Source of the DNA: Oceanipulchritudo coccoides
Lineage (GTDB): Bacteria; Verrucomicrobiota; Verrucomicrobiia; Opitutales; Oceanipulchritudinaceae
DNA: 64,000 nt
Direction of reading: 5' to 3'
NCBI RefSeq assembly: GCF_010500615.1
Contig: NZ_JAAGNX010000001.1
Span: 310,001 to 374,000 of the forward strand
Shown here: one piece after another, positions 18,675 through 28,044 of the stretch
How positions within the stretch are numbered: the first letter of the stretch is position 1
How the letters are laid out: each line of letters begins with the position of its first letter
Notes under the pieces: model-generated
Database searches by the model: none
What the model saw: the letters and a program-made list of their open reading frames with translations, nothing else
What the model was told of the DNA's origin: nothing
Made by a program: the position numbers and the translations under genes

Positions 18675-19055
18675 ATGCCAGTAACCGCAACGAAAGACAC
18701 CTCGACCCTTCCGCAAACCTTGCAGCGCTGCCTGATCGCGCTGGACCAGAAAAAAGCCGAATCGCTTCGATTGATCGACGTGGGGGAGGTCTCTTCAATC
18801 ACCGATTATCTTTTGATTGCGACGGGCACCAGTAATCCGCACCTGAAGGCTCTCGGAAAAGTGGTTGAGGAGGAGCTGGATAAATTGGGCCAGGAGGCTC
18901 AGGTCACGGGGTCCGGAGACCAGTCTGGATGGGTTGTCATAGATGCCTTTGACTTCATGGTCCATATCTTCACCGGCGAGACGCGTGAATTTTTTAATCT
19001 TGAAGGGCTTTGGCGAGATGGGGAATCCATCGACATCGAAGGCTACTTAACTTGA
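18675..19055 (+). CDS. rsfS: Ribosomal silencing factor RsfS
   Basis: 126 residues. Family signatures are KKAESLRLIDVGEVSSITDYLLIATGTSNPHLKAL and the C-terminal GWVVIDAFDFMVHIFTGETREFFNLEGLW (quoted in parts). RsfS binds ribosomal protein L14 and blocks subunit joining when nutrients are low. The usual partner gene nadD is immediately upstream, and a strong rho-independent terminator follows at 19064-19102, closing a nadD-rsfS transcript. Confidence 0.93.
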   Translation: MPVTATKDTSTLPQTLQRCLIALDQKKAESLRLIDVGEVSSITDYLLIATGTSNPHLKALGKVVEEELDKLGQEAQVTGSGDQSGWVVIDAFDFMVHIFTGETREFFNLEGLWRDGESIDIEGYLT

Positions 19056-19063
19056 GTAAACAA

Positions 19064-19102
19064 GCCTGCTGGGAGAACCTTCGGTTTCGGGGCGGGTTTT
19101 TT
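19064..19102 (+). terminator. Rho-independent terminator after rsfS
   Basis: A stem built from CCTGC/GCGGG and an inner GAACC-TTC-GGTTTC hairpin is followed by TTTTTT, starting 8 bases after the rsfS stop. Confidence 0.75.
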
Positions 19103-19149
19103 AGAGTGCAAATCTTCAGGGAATTTTTAGGTTCTCCCCCAGAGTCGAG

Positions 19150-22100
19150 ATGCAACTGAGTCCTGAAATCCTCTTGAATGAGCTTTTTTTCCTGATTGCC
19201 GCACTGGTAATGGCCTTCCACCTGTTGCTGTACGGGTTGTCCCGCCGGCGGGTCTGGTCCCTCGGTGGGGGAGAATTACTGAGGTTACCAATTGTTATCC
19301 TCGTGACTGGAGGGACCTTGCTTTATCTTGAGGGGAGCCTCCGCCTGACGGAGATAGAAAAAGAAAACGCCCGGCAATCGAAGATTCTCTCGGAAACGAT
19401 GTCGGTGGAAGATATCTATGCTTTCCGGTATCGTGGGGAGGCTGCCCTGAATCGGGCCACCGGTCGGTTTGAGCGCTTTGTCGAGGCCAGCTATCCGCTC
19501 CGTCGCTATCCTGTGCTGGTCCGCGTCTACGGACAGGATCTTAACGGCAGCATCCGTTGCCTTGTGGAAGCCAACAGCACAATGTCGACAATCAATGTTC
19601 CGGACAGGCCGAGACAGATTGAACCCTCGCTGCACCTGCTGGCGGCCTTCCAGAGCCGGACAACCATCACCAGTGACGAAACGAGTGTTGATGTGGGAAA
19701 CGGCATTTTTGCTTACTCCAGGACGGCCTCCATTGGCCTCGAATCTCCGGGCTATGTGGTTTCAGTCGGGGTGCCACGGATTGGATTAATCGGGGAAATC
19801 CGCGCGGCACAGGAGGACTCCATACGCCTGACAATCCTCATGATCGCGATTGCCACGGTGCTGATGATCACGGCAAACCGCCTCCGGAGCGCTCTTGATC
19901 GGCAAAAGCGGCTCGCTTCGGAAATTCTGGATCGTGAAAAGCTCTTCCGAAGCATTTTTGACAATAGTGCCGCAGCCATCTCGGTGATGGACGCGAATGG
20001 GAAATTTGAGCGGGTCAATGACCGTTGGACGGAGCTTTTTGGCTACACCCTGGATGACGTCCCAACCCCCATCGACTTGTCGGCGGAAGAGGACCGGGCA
20101 GATACTCGCCGTATGGCTCGTTCCCTGTCCACGGGGGATGTGACTGCCTATCGCGTGGAACGCAAATTCCAGCGAAAAGATGGCAGCATCTTCTGGGGAG
20201 ATATTTCCGTACGGGCACTGCGTGGAGCGGATGGCCAGCTCAAGGGGATTGCCTCCCTGATTCTCGACATTTCCGGCCGAAAGGAAGTGGAGGAATCCCT
20301 CCTGCATCGTGACCGACTCTTGACCGGGCTCGCTGACGCCCTTGCGAAGCTGCTTGAATTCCGCGAGGGCTTGGGCTCGGCCATGCCGGAGGCCCTCTCC
20401 ACGATTGGTTGGGCTGCCAATGTCGACCGGGTCTATATTTTTGAAGAGCACTACGACGAGGCGACCGATGGCGATGTCATCAGCATGCGCTTTGAGTGGG
20501 TGGCACCCAATATTACCGCCCAGTTACACAATCCTGTGATGCAAAGCCTGGAATGGGAGTCCGGGTTGGACAGGTGGAAGGAGATCCTGCACCGCAATCA
20601 GGTGGTTCATGGAGTCGTGGCGGACATGGAAGCCGAGGAGCAGGAAGTACTGAAGGGACAGGATATTGTCTCAATCCTGCTGGTCCCGATTTTTGTCGAG
20701 AACCAGATGTGGGGATTTGTCGGATTTGATGATTGTACCAAGGTCCATCGGTGGAGTGACACGGAAATATCCATTCTACGGGCCGCCGGGAAGGGCTTTG
20801 GCATTGCGGTCCAGCGCGAGCGGTCTGAGGCCTCCCTCCTGGCCGCCAAAGATCGTGCCGAAATGCTCAATCAGAAGCTGTCCACGGAAATTGACCGTGC
20901 CAATCTGCTTGCGACAGAGGCGGCCGAGGCAAATGAGACCAAGAGCCGCTTCCTCGCCAACATGAGTCATGAGATTCGTACCCCGATGAACGGGGTTCTG
21001 GGAATGTGCACGGTGCTGGGCGGGACGGAACTTTCAGACGAGCAGGTGGAATACCTGACCGTGATCCGCAAGAGTGCAGAAGGCTTGTTGGGGATCATTG
21101 AGGATATCCTCGACTTCTCGAAGATTGAAGCGGGCAAACTTGAGCTGGATGAAGTCGAGACCAATGTCATCAATCTAGTCGAGGACGCCTTGGACTTGTT
21201 CGCCCTTGCGGTCAGCGAAAAGGGTATCGACTTGCTCCATCACATTACCCCGGATGTCCCCGAGAGGGTCTATGTTGATCCGACGCGCTTGCGCCAGATC
21301 CTCGTGAACATCCTCGGCAATGCCGTCAAATTCACGAAGAAGGGGCAGATCATGCTCCGGGTGACTTCGGAGGGCCTGGAAGAGGGCAGGGTGAGGCTCA
21401 TCTTCACGCTCACGGATTCCGGTCCGGGGGTGGATCCGCTCATGCAGGACCATTTGTTCGAAGCCTTCAACCAGCTCGACTCCTCAACTGCCCGCAAATA
21501 CGGAGGCACCGGCCTGGGCTTGACCATCAGCCAGAAGCTGACCCAGCGCATGGGTGGGGACCTCGCCCTTGACAGCAGCAGTTCCAAGGGATCCACGTTC
21601 AGTTTCAATGTCCTTGGAACAACCCTCTCCGGGGGTTGGCTGGAACCCCATCTTCCAGCGGCAGGGGACCCTCCGCACACCGTTCTCCTCTTTGATCCGA
21701 ACCCTGCCACCCGGAGTTTCTACAGGGACAGGATTTCCTCCCTTGGGGCAGACGTGATTTCCTTTGACGGGAAGCCCGAGGCGGATGCGACCATTCCGGA
21801 AAACGCGCTCCTCATCCTGAACCATCCGGAATTGTTCCCGACAACTGAGGGAAGCGTCATTGAGCTTGATCTGCCGAAGGAAAACGGAAAATACCCCGAT
21901 GCCATAATCCTCGCTTCACCGGGGGAATCCCGCAATTGGGAGATTGCCGGGGTGGAATCGGTTGCCTTTCTCATGAAGCCGCTTCGCTCGCTCGCCCTCG
22001 TGCAGATTCTTTATCCCAATGCCCGTAATACGCCTTTACCCTTTCCCAACAGGGCTCGTCAAAAAACCCCGGGGCAGGAACTCAGCGTGCTCATGCGCAA

Positions 22101-22470
22101 CCGGAGAATTCTTGTCGTGGATGACAACAAGACAAACCTCCAAGTTGCCAAGTTGCTCCTGAAACGACACGGCCTCGATGTCGAAATTGTCAGGAGCGGA
22201 CAGGAGGCCCTTCAGTCTGTCGAAAAGAAGCTCCCGGATGTTGTTTTCCTGGATCTGCAAATGCCCGATATGGACGGATTCGAAACGGCCCGCCGGATCC
22301 TGCAAAAGTCCCCGCATCCCTACATTATTGCGATGACCGCTGCCGCCACCACCGATGACCGGCAGGCCAGTGAGGCCGCCGGCATGCGGGATTTTGTTGC
22401 CAAGCCAATCAAGGAGAGTGACCTCACCCGGGCCTTGTGGACCTTCTACCATCAATTGAAGGCGGACTAG
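19150..22470 (+). CDS. Hybrid sensor histidine kinase with PAS, GAF and two receiver domains
   Basis: 1106 residues. Two N-terminal membrane helices (~14-31, ~43-60), an extracytoplasmic sensor region of ~165 residues and a third helix (~226-243) are followed by a PAS/PAC unit (~262-380) and a GAF domain (~390-570). The kinase core has the H-box [19 protein letters not shown] with phospho-accepting His607, the N-box [16 protein letters not shown], the G1 motif DSGPGVD and the G2 motif GTGLGLTI. Residues ~840-960 form a degenerate receiver lacking the acidic pocket. The last domain is a full receiver with Asp1035 in [13 protein letters not shown] and Lys in VAKPI. There is no HPt domain, so a separate phosphotransfer protein is expected. 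The gene is monocistronic and its signal unknown. Confidence 0.9.
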   Translation: MQLSPEILLNELFFLIAALVMAFHLLLYGLSRRRVWSLGGGELLRLPIVILVTGGTLLYLEGSLRLTEIEKENARQSKILSETMSVEDIYAFRYRGEAALNRATGRFERFVEASYPLRRYPVLVRVYGQDLNGSIRCLVEANSTMSTINVPDRPRQIEPSLHLLAAFQSRTTITSDETSVDVGNGIFAYSRTASIGLESPGYVVSVGVPRIGLIGEIRAAQEDSIRLTILMIAIATVLMITANRLRSALDRQKRLASEILDREKLFRSIFDNSAAAISVMDANGKFERVNDRWTELFGYTLDDVPTPIDLSAEEDRADTRRMARSLSTGDVTAYRVERKFQRKDGSIFWGDISVRALRGADGQLKGIASLILDISGRKEVEESLLHRDRLLTGLADALAKLLEFREGLGSAMPEALSTIGWAANVDRVYIFEEHYDEATDGDVISMRFEWVAPNITAQLHNPVMQSLEWESGLDRWKEILHRNQVVHGVVADMEAEEQEVLKGQDIVSILLVPIFVENQMWGFVGFDDCTKVHRWSDTEISILRAAGKGFGIAVQRERSEASLLAAKDRAEMLNQKLSTEIDRANLLATEAAEANETKSRFLANMSHEIRTPMNGVLGMCTVLGGTELSDEQVEYLTVIRKSAEGLLGIIEDILDFSKIEAGKLELDEVETNVINLVEDALDLFALAVSEKGIDLLHHITPDVPERVYVDPTRLRQILVNILGNAVKFTKKGQIMLRVTSEGLEEGRVRLIFTLTDSGPGVDPLMQDHLFEAFNQLDSSTARKYGGTGLGLTISQKLTQRMGGDLALDSSSSKGSTFSFNVLGTTLSGGWLEPHLPAAGDPPHTVLLFDPNPATRSFYRDRISSLGADVISFDGKPEADATIPENALLILNHPELFPTTEGSVIELDLPKENGKYPDAIILASPGESRNWEIAGVESVAFLMKPLRSLALVQILYPNARNTPLPFPNRARQKTPGQELSVLMRNRRILVVDDNKTNLQVAKLLLKRHGLDVEIVRSGQEALQSVEKKLPDVVFLDLQMPDMDGFETARRILQKSPHPYIIAMTAAATTDDRQASEAAGMRDFVAKPIKESDLTRALWTFYHQLKAD

Positions 22471-22479
22471 CTCACAACA

Positions 22480-22511
22480 GGTCTCCCACCCAAACGCATC
22501 TTTTTGCGATT
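22480..22511 (+). repeat. Direct repeat copy 1, downstream of the kinase gene
   Basis: GGTCTCCCACC followed by an AAAC-CATC-TTTTTGCGATT segment recurs at 23694-23726 with two substitutions and one extra T. The two copies flank the PIG-L gene. Confidence 0.75.
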
Positions 22512-22602
22512 CGCCCTGCCCACAAGTTTGCGCTAAGCCGCTGTCGTGTTCGGCAGCATCGGCCACCTGAAGGCTTCCCAACAAACTCTGAAAGCAAAGA
22601 TC

Positions 22603-23457
22603 CTACGTTTTTAAATCTTTAAGCATTCGGTGGCACTCTTCAGCAAATGAATCAAGGATACCTGATGTAAATTGCTCAATGCTGGGACCACTGTCCGCTG
22701 TCAACGGGGTCAGATCGATTGCATAGGCCGCCCGATTGCATTGGTCCACCGAGTAGGAATCAAGAAATGTAGCGTTGGCCAACCGCCTGCCTTCAACCGC
22801 GAGGTCGTATCGCTTTCCGCCTGCTATCTGCGACTTGAAGACTCCATTCAACTCGGGGGCAAGGCTAGGATGCGTATCAACTGGCTGGATGACCTTCATG
22901 GAATCCGGTATCCAATCCAATGCCCGCCAGACCTCGCAACCGAAGACCGTTCGAGGCCGTTTGTCTGCAGGCAGAATCCGTATGGCTTCCAGGACAGCGA
23001 GGCACACTCCAATGTGTGAGGCATGCTTATCGAATGGGTTGTGGGTATAAATATAAATGGGCTGCGCCTCCAGAATCAGGTTATGGATCTCCTGAACCAA
23101 GTCTTGTCGCTTGCTTGCTTGTTTTGTGCACGAACTGGGATAGCCCAATTGTGCCATGAAGGCGTATTCCCCAAGCTTGGCCGCCGCCCGCTGTTCCTCG
23201 ACGCGCACCGCCTTCATTTGCTCATCCGAGTAATCCGCGTATGGTCCACTCCTGGCGCTCCCAGCGCCATCGGTGCAAGTAATCCCTCCAAACCATCTGC
23301 TATCCCTCTGGTAACATTCCAGGATACCATGCATGGCCATGAATTCCAGGTCGTCCTGATGAGCCCCAATCCCGAGGTGAGTGGTTCGGGTGATGCTGTC
23401 CGGCAATCTTCCATCGTCTGGGATGTAAATATCCGAATTTGCGTTTTTCAGTTTCAT
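22603..23457 (-). CDS. PIG-L family N-acetyl-sugar deacetylase-like protein
   Basis: 284 residues. The N-terminal metal motif AHQDDLEFMAMHG is the PHPDDE-type motif of the PIG-L/LmbE fold, and a second metal ligand lies in NPFDKHASH (HxxH). PIG-L enzymes use zinc to remove acetyl groups from N-acetylglucosamine derivatives such as in mycothiol, bacillithiol or lipid-linked sugars; substrate unknown here. The start ATG at 23457 has a clear AAGGGG ribosome site. The gene is single, and is flanked on both sides by a short direct repeat together with a scrap resembling the neighbouring kinase gene. Confidence 0.82.
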   Translation of the reverse strand: MKLKNANSDIYIPDDGRLPDSITRTTHLGIGAHQDDLEFMAMHGILECYQRDSRWFGGITCTDGAGSARSGPYADYSDEQMKAVRVEEQRAAAKLGEYAFMAQLGYPSSCTKQASKRQDLVQEIHNLILEAQPIYIYTHNPFDKHASHIGVCLAVLEAIRILPADKRPRTVFGCEVWRALDWIPDSMKVIQPVDTHPSLAPELNGVFKSQIAGGKRYDLAVEGRRLANATFLDSYSVDQCNRAAYAIDLTPLTADSGPSIEQFTSGILDSFAEECHRMLKDLKT

Positions 23458-23776
23458 AGCTGTTTCCCCTTCTAAATTATGCCTTGATGGTTTTTACTGC
23501 AGTTGGCGTGCTGACAGGATGTGTGGCATGGTACTGCTTTACGCTGTTTTCGCTAGGAATAATTCTCCGGGATTCAACAAACCGATGGACGATTGGCATT
23601 TGTTTTTTGCGGGGGCTTTGTATTGTTGATCGGTTGGTTGTTGAGAATGGCCGCTGCCCCACAACCGATCACCAGCAGGCCAGTGAAGCCTCTGGTCTCC
23701 CACCAAAACACATCTTTTTTGCGATTTCTTGTTGCACCCAATTCCCTCATCCCCCAAATCTTCCGCTTTCCCTTTT
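23458..23776. other. Gene-free interval with a decayed copy of the kinase 3' end
   Basis: No credible gene. At ~23660-23690 the sequence in one frame reads PTTDHQQASEASG, close to [13 protein letters not shown] at the end of the hybrid kinase receiver domain, and it runs directly into repeat copy 2. Confidence 0.5.
23694..23726 (+). repeat. Direct repeat copy 2, upstream of tRNA-Ser
   Basis: Matches 22480-22511 apart from two substitutions and one inserted T. It is preceded by a degenerate match to the last receiver codons of the kinase gene. Confidence 0.75.
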
Positions 23777-23870
<94 letters not shown>

Positions 23871-23949
23871 TTAATCCAACGACTCGATTGCAAGCCCTCT
23901 GGATTGCCGGGATCCTCCTTAAATAAAGGGCTCAACGCTTGATCGCCGA

Positions 23950-25152
23950 TTGCTTTCGGATGGACATGATAAGACAGAATTTGACAAGATTGTACAGGAT
24001 CTGCAACCATCCGCAACCATGCATGAGAGGGAACTTGCAACCAGAGAACGCCATACCCTGCGCAAGGTTGAACGCAAGGACCGTAAGAACCGTTGGGGTG
24101 TAGAGTGGAGGGAGGATGGGAAAAGGCGCTTTCAATTTTTCTCTACCTCAGACGAGCGAGACAAGTTCTTTAGATCGACTCATCTAGCCGGGGAGGTCGA
24201 AGACTTTTCCCTGACAGAGTGGCTGAGATGGCAGTCTCTCAAAAGAGACTGTGAAGAGTTAGGTATCGAGCCGGAACAGGCTGTTAACATAGCCCGTGGA
24301 GCCAACCTTTCCATTGCTACAGAGAAATCCCTCCATGACCTAACAGAGGCCTATCAAAAGCATGTCACACGCGCTGGGCGCAGCGAAGAGTACCGAAAAC
24401 ACCTCAAAAGCTTCTACGGGCGGTTGGAGGCCTCACTGGGGCCGGACACGCTCTTGCTGGAAATTACCAAAAAGGAGATTCAAGATTTCTTTGATGCACA
24501 GGAGGTAGGAGCTGTCACAAAGCGGAATTACAGGGCCTATACAGTAGCCTTATTCAACTATGCGATAGCTGAAGAATGGCTCGATAAGTCTCCAGCAAGT
24601 CGATTGAAGATCGAAATCCCCAAGAAGCAAGAGGCCGGTATATTGTCGGTTGAGGAGACTAGGGCAGTCCTGAAGGCCGCGCGGGGGATTTCCCCAGAGC
24701 TTGCGGGCCTTATGGCTTTGCAACTGTTTGCTGGGCTTAGAAATGCAAATATCACCCGATTGGAACCCTCGGAGATCGACCTAACCAACAAAACCATCCT
24801 CATCCCAGCAGCAAAGTTCAAAACCGGCTCAAGGCACCTCATAGAGGACGCCGGGGAGAACCTTTGGAAGTGGTTGTCACTCTCATCCACTGAGGACTTT
24901 TGCGGGTGGACTGCCCGGAACTATAACTGGCGGAAGTCTCAGGCATTCAAAAACGCGAAGATCACTCCACCCAAGAACGCCTTGAGGCATTCCTTCGCCA
25001 CCTACCGTTGTGCATTGGATGGTAGTGCCGAGAAGGCCAGCTACATTTTAGGGCATCAGAACCCTAGAGAGATTTGGACTGCTTACAAGGGGCTGGCGAC
25101 CAGAAAGGACGCTGTTAAGTACTTTAACATTCAACCTGTTGGCGTAAAATGA
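23950..25152 (+). CDS. int: Tyrosine-type integrase (phage/island integrase)
   Basis: About 400 residues from a TTG at 23950; an ATG at 24019 is an alternative that keeps all domains. The N-terminal segment NRWGVEWREDGKRRFQFF resembles an arm-binding domain. A SAM-like core-binding domain follows at ~125-215, then the catalytic domain with Arg264 (AGLRNANITRL), NALRHSFATY (Arg346), His369 (LGHQN) and nucleophile Tyr379 (WTAYKG). The usual first residue of the HxLR box is Asn343 rather than His. It lies 80 bases from attL and reads away from the tRNA. It would catalyse integration and excision at the tRNA-Ser 3' end. A small gene overlaps its stop. Confidence 0.92.
   Translation: MLSDGHDKTEFDKIVQDLQPSATMHERELATRERHTLRKVERKDRKNRWGVEWREDGKRRFQFFSTSDERDKFFRSTHLAGEVEDFSLTEWLRWQSLKRDCEELGIEPEQAVNIARGANLSIATEKSLHDLTEAYQKHVTRAGRSEEYRKHLKSFYGRLEASLGPDTLLLEITKKEIQDFFDAQEVGAVTKRNYRAYTVALFNYAIAEEWLDKSPASRLKIEIPKKQEAGILSVEETRAVLKAARGISPELAGLMALQLFAGLRNANITRLEPSEIDLTNKTILIPAAKFKTGSRHLIEDAGENLWKWLSLSSTEDFCGWTARNYNWRKSQAFKNAKITPPKNALRHSFATYRCALDGSAEKASYILGHQNPREIWTAYKGLATRKDAVKYFNIQPVGVK
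24002..24043 (+). repeat. Putative integrase arm-type sites, left end
   Basis: TGCAACCA at 24002-24009, CGCAACCA at 24012-24019 and TTGCAACCA at 24035-24043, all in the same orientation. The same words occur at 60917-60936 next to attR. They overlap the 5' part of the integrase gene. Confidence 0.5.
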
Positions 25153-25601
25153 AGAAACAACTGAGCTATAAGAAGATCTCTAAATTAGGTCCGGAGGCAT
25201 ATGCACAAATTGTTGCTGGTGGGGACTTGATGACATACATTGAAATTGAGTTCATTAAAAAAGAGCTGAATGGAGAGATAGAAGGGGAGGAATTTCAGAA
25301 ACGGGTTTGTCAGAAATTTTTGGAAGCTATCAAAGATGGTAACCATGAGTTTTTTATTCAGTTTGGAGAGTCCTTGGAATACCAGACATTAGACTCTGAT
25401 AATCCAACCGAACTGATGAAACTTGTTGAGGCAATAGGTGTTTTTGCGCAACTCTGTGACAATATTCCTGACTTGTATCACCTCATAACGGGATCTGGTG
25501 TGAAATGCCCAGAGGAATATTCTGACCTCAGGAAACTGGTTAAGGCAATTTTTCCGGATTGGGAGGGAAAACCAGGAAGACCGAGAAAGAAAAAGACCTA
25601 A
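25149..25601 (+). CDS. Hypothetical protein co-transcribed with the integrase
   Basis: 150 residues, mostly helical and charged, ending in a basic tail (GKPGRPRKKKT) that could contact DNA. The start ATG overlaps the integrase stop (ATGA), so translation is coupled to int. No family was recognised. Position right after the integrase suggests a role in element maintenance or excision control, but no HTH is evident. AT-rich codon use matches the integrase rather than the core genes. Confidence 0.65.
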   Translation: MKKQLSYKKISKLGPEAYAQIVAGGDLMTYIEIEFIKKELNGEIEGEEFQKRVCQKFLEAIKDGNHEFFIQFGESLEYQTLDSDNPTELMKLVEAIGVFAQLCDNIPDLYHLITGSGVKCPEEYSDLRKLVKAIFPDWEGKPGRPRKKKT

Positions 25602-25792
25602 GTTCGTGATTTTTTATTATTTTTGCCGTTGCTGCTGACAATGTCTCGCAAGTTCCTTGCATCTCCTTCCGCTGGCCCGGGATGAAGACGAGTCGAAAGT
25701 TGCTCTCTCCAGATGGAAGGGGATCAGGGTGATTTTTACGTTTTAAACTCTTGTTGTTTCTGATTTCGACGACTAAATCAGAACCGTCGCTC

Positions 25793-26401
25793 ATGAAGAC
25801 CGCCCTTCTGCTCTGCCGCTGCTTTACCGTTTTACTCATAGTCGGACTGTCCGGTCCGTTGTCCGGGCATTCCGGGATCGACTCGGGCGGAGGCAAGTCG
25901 GCAATCGGGACCAGTCAAAACCATGTCTCCATCGGATCGCCCTTTGAGACGGCACCGGGAACGGCTGGCGGATACAGGATTCTTGTCGGGCTGATCGAGG
26001 TAATGTATCCGTCACTACCGCTGGATCCCAACGCGGACCTGGATGGCAACGGGCTGCCGGACTGGTGGGAGCTGGAGAACTTCGGCCACATCGGGGTGGA
26101 TCCGGATGACGACCCGGATAAAGACAGGGCAACCAATAAGATGGAGATGCTGGCCAAGACCGATCCCAATGACCCCGCTTCGGTTTTCCGTCCAGCAGTC
26201 TACCTCGATGGAACAGATCTGATTCTCCCCGTACAGACGCAGACTGAACGCAATTACATCATCTGGGGCAGTCATGACCTATCCGACTGGACACTTCTCG
26301 ACACCCTCGTTGGCGACGAAACGCTGGTGGAGTGGAGCTACCCAATCGGTGACCCGGCGGACCTGCCGTACTTCCTGCTGGTGGAGATTGTCCTGCCCTG
26401 A
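25793..26401 (+). CDS. Small secreted protein with calcium-binding-type repeat
   Basis: 202 residues from the ATG at 25793, with a signal peptide (MKTALLLCRCFTVLLIVGLSG). It contains a glycine-rich motif GGGKSAIGTSQNH and a DxDGNG-type segment (DPNADLDGNGLPDWWE) like a thrombospondin-3/dockerin loop. The C-terminal module ERNYIIWGSHDLSDWTLLD is of the type that recurs at the ends of many secreted proteins of this phylum. No catalytic residues. It precedes the first SUMF-module gene by 39 bases on the same strand and may be expressed with it. Confidence 0.7.
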   Translation: MKTALLLCRCFTVLLIVGLSGPLSGHSGIDSGGGKSAIGTSQNHVSIGSPFETAPGTAGGYRILVGLIEVMYPSLPLDPNADLDGNGLPDWWELENFGHIGVDPDDDPDKDRATNKMEMLAKTDPNDPASVFRPAVYLDGTDLILPVQTQTERNYIIWGSHDLSDWTLLDTLVGDETLVEWSYPIGDPADLPYFLLVEIVLP

Positions 26402-26440
26402 ACCTCTTTTCCTAAAGTGTGTCTTTAAAATTAGCCTTAT

Positions 26441-27883
26441 ATGACCATGAAACCAATCCTCTACGCCCTCCTCTTCGCCTGCTTTTCAGCCACTGCACAA
26501 CTGAATGCGGCTGTACCCAGCCAGATCCATTATCAGGGGCGGCTGACAGATGCTCAAGGGGATCCGGTCAACGCGACCGTCTCCATGACGGTACGGATGT
26601 ACGATGCAGCCAGTGGAGGTACACTGCTGTACGAGGAGGTCATTGGCAGCGTTGAATTGGCGGACGGGGTCTATAGTTTCAGCTTCGGCGAGGCGGGGAC
26701 GCGCACTACCAGCGGTTCGGAGGTGATTCTCACCACTAACGGGGTGAACCAGTTCTTCGCCGGCACGCTCAACGTCTCGCCGATCGACGGGACTGTGGCG
26801 GTGAGCGACGGGGTCTACAACTGGTCCCAATCGGGTGGCTCCAGTAGCACAGATTTCAGCGTGAGCTACACCCACGCCACCAAGGCCGTGCAAGTCACTT
26901 ATTTGGCCGGTATTCCGGAAGCGGGCCTGGACCTGACCGCCACCTACGACTTTATCGACATCTCGGAGATCTTCGCCAGCATGACCGCCTCGGAGCACTG
27001 GCTGGCGCTGATGGTCGACGGGCTGGAGGCGGACATACGCACCCGCCTGCTGGCGGTGCCCTATGCGATGAAAGCGCGGGAGAGCGCCGATGCCCAGGTG
27101 CTGGCGGCGAAGATGGAATCCCTTCTATCTGAATTGCGGGCAAACAATCTGATTGCCCCTGCGAACTTTGTCATAGTCGAGGGTGGCACCCTAGTGTCCA
27201 GTAATGAGTTGAACGGCACGGTTGTCGATACCTTCTACATCGGCAAGCACGAGGTGACCTGGGGCGAGTGGCAGGAGGTGCGCGTGTGGGCTACTGCGAA
27301 CGGCTACGACAGCTACAGCGTTGGTGCCGGCTGCGCGGAAGACCACCCGGTGCATTCGGTGTCGTGGTACGATGTAGTGAAGTGGTGCAATGCGAAGAGC
27401 GAGCAGGAGGGTTTGACGCCAGTGTATACGGTGAGCGGAGCGACTTACAAGAGCGGCTGGCCCTTTCCTACCACAATTGTGCAGGACCTGACGGCGAGCG
27501 GCTACCGCCTGCCTTTGGAAGCGGAATGGGAATTCGCCGCGCGCGGCGGCAACCAGAGCAACGGGTACACCTACAGCGGCAGCAATGACTTGATCGCGGT
27601 GGGGTGGTACTATGACAACTCCGGCGGTGCGGCGTGTAACTTGCTTGAAGACCGCGGCACTTGGCCGGTGGGGCAAAAGGCGGCCAACGAGCTAGGCCTG
27701 CACGAAATGAGCGGCAACGTGCTGGAGTGGTGCTGGGATGCCAACGGCTCCAGTCGCCGCCGCCGCGGCGGCAACTGGAATGACGCCGCCTCCGAATGCA
27801 CTGTCTCGTACCGGTGGCAAAACAGCCCGGACTTCACGTCCAACAGAATTGGCTTCCGCCTTGCCCGCAGTCCGGGGCGGTAA
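26441..27883 (+). CDS. Secreted protein with C-terminal SUMF (FGE-like) module
   Basis: 480 residues. A signal peptide (ATG at 26441, alternative at 26447) is followed by a beta-sandwich region starting VPSQIHYQGRLTDAQGDPV, and from ~240 a SUMF/FGE-sulfatase fold: TFYIGKHEVTWGEWQEV, HPVHSVSWYDVVKWCNAKSE, GYRLPLEAEWEFAARGG, LHEMSGNVLEWCWD, then the C-terminal strand RRRGGNWNDAASECTVSYR ending GFRLARS. True formylglycine-generating enzymes have two active cysteines here; only one is present, so catalysis is unlikely and ligand or surface binding more likely. Codons are C/G-rich compared with the next three genes. Confidence 0.8.
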   Translation: MTMKPILYALLFACFSATAQLNAAVPSQIHYQGRLTDAQGDPVNATVSMTVRMYDAASGGTLLYEEVIGSVELADGVYSFSFGEAGTRTTSGSEVILTTNGVNQFFAGTLNVSPIDGTVAVSDGVYNWSQSGGSSSTDFSVSYTHATKAVQVTYLAGIPEAGLDLTATYDFIDISEIFASMTASEHWLALMVDGLEADIRTRLLAVPYAMKARESADAQVLAAKMESLLSELRANNLIAPANFVIVEGGTLVSSNELNGTVVDTFYIGKHEVTWGEWQEVRVWATANGYDSYSVGAGCAEDHPVHSVSWYDVVKWCNAKSEQEGLTPVYTVSGATYKSGWPFPTTIVQDLTASGYRLPLEAEWEFAARGGNQSNGYTYSGSNDLIAVGWYYDNSGGAACNLLEDRGTWPVGQKAANELGLHEMSGNVLEWCWDANGSSRRRRGGNWNDAASECTVSYRWQNSPDFTSNRIGFRLARSPGR

Positions 27884-28044
27884 GTTCCGGAACTCAAGCC
27901 AAGCCATGCACAAGGAAAAAGAATCGTAGCGAAGCCTGAACTCGGTGGTTCACCGGTTGCTGGTGATCGAGGGGGCAGTTCAGAAGCTGGGAGCCTCGGT
28001 CGACAACTTGCTGGGATTCTTTAAGCAGCACTACAGTTTACCTC

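Noticed and set aside
27884..28044. Short frame reading VVHRLLVIEGAVQKLGASVD before the gene at 28045
   Set aside because: Only ~40 codons, no start, no ribosome site and no recognised family; not enough to call a gene or a DGR accessory protein.
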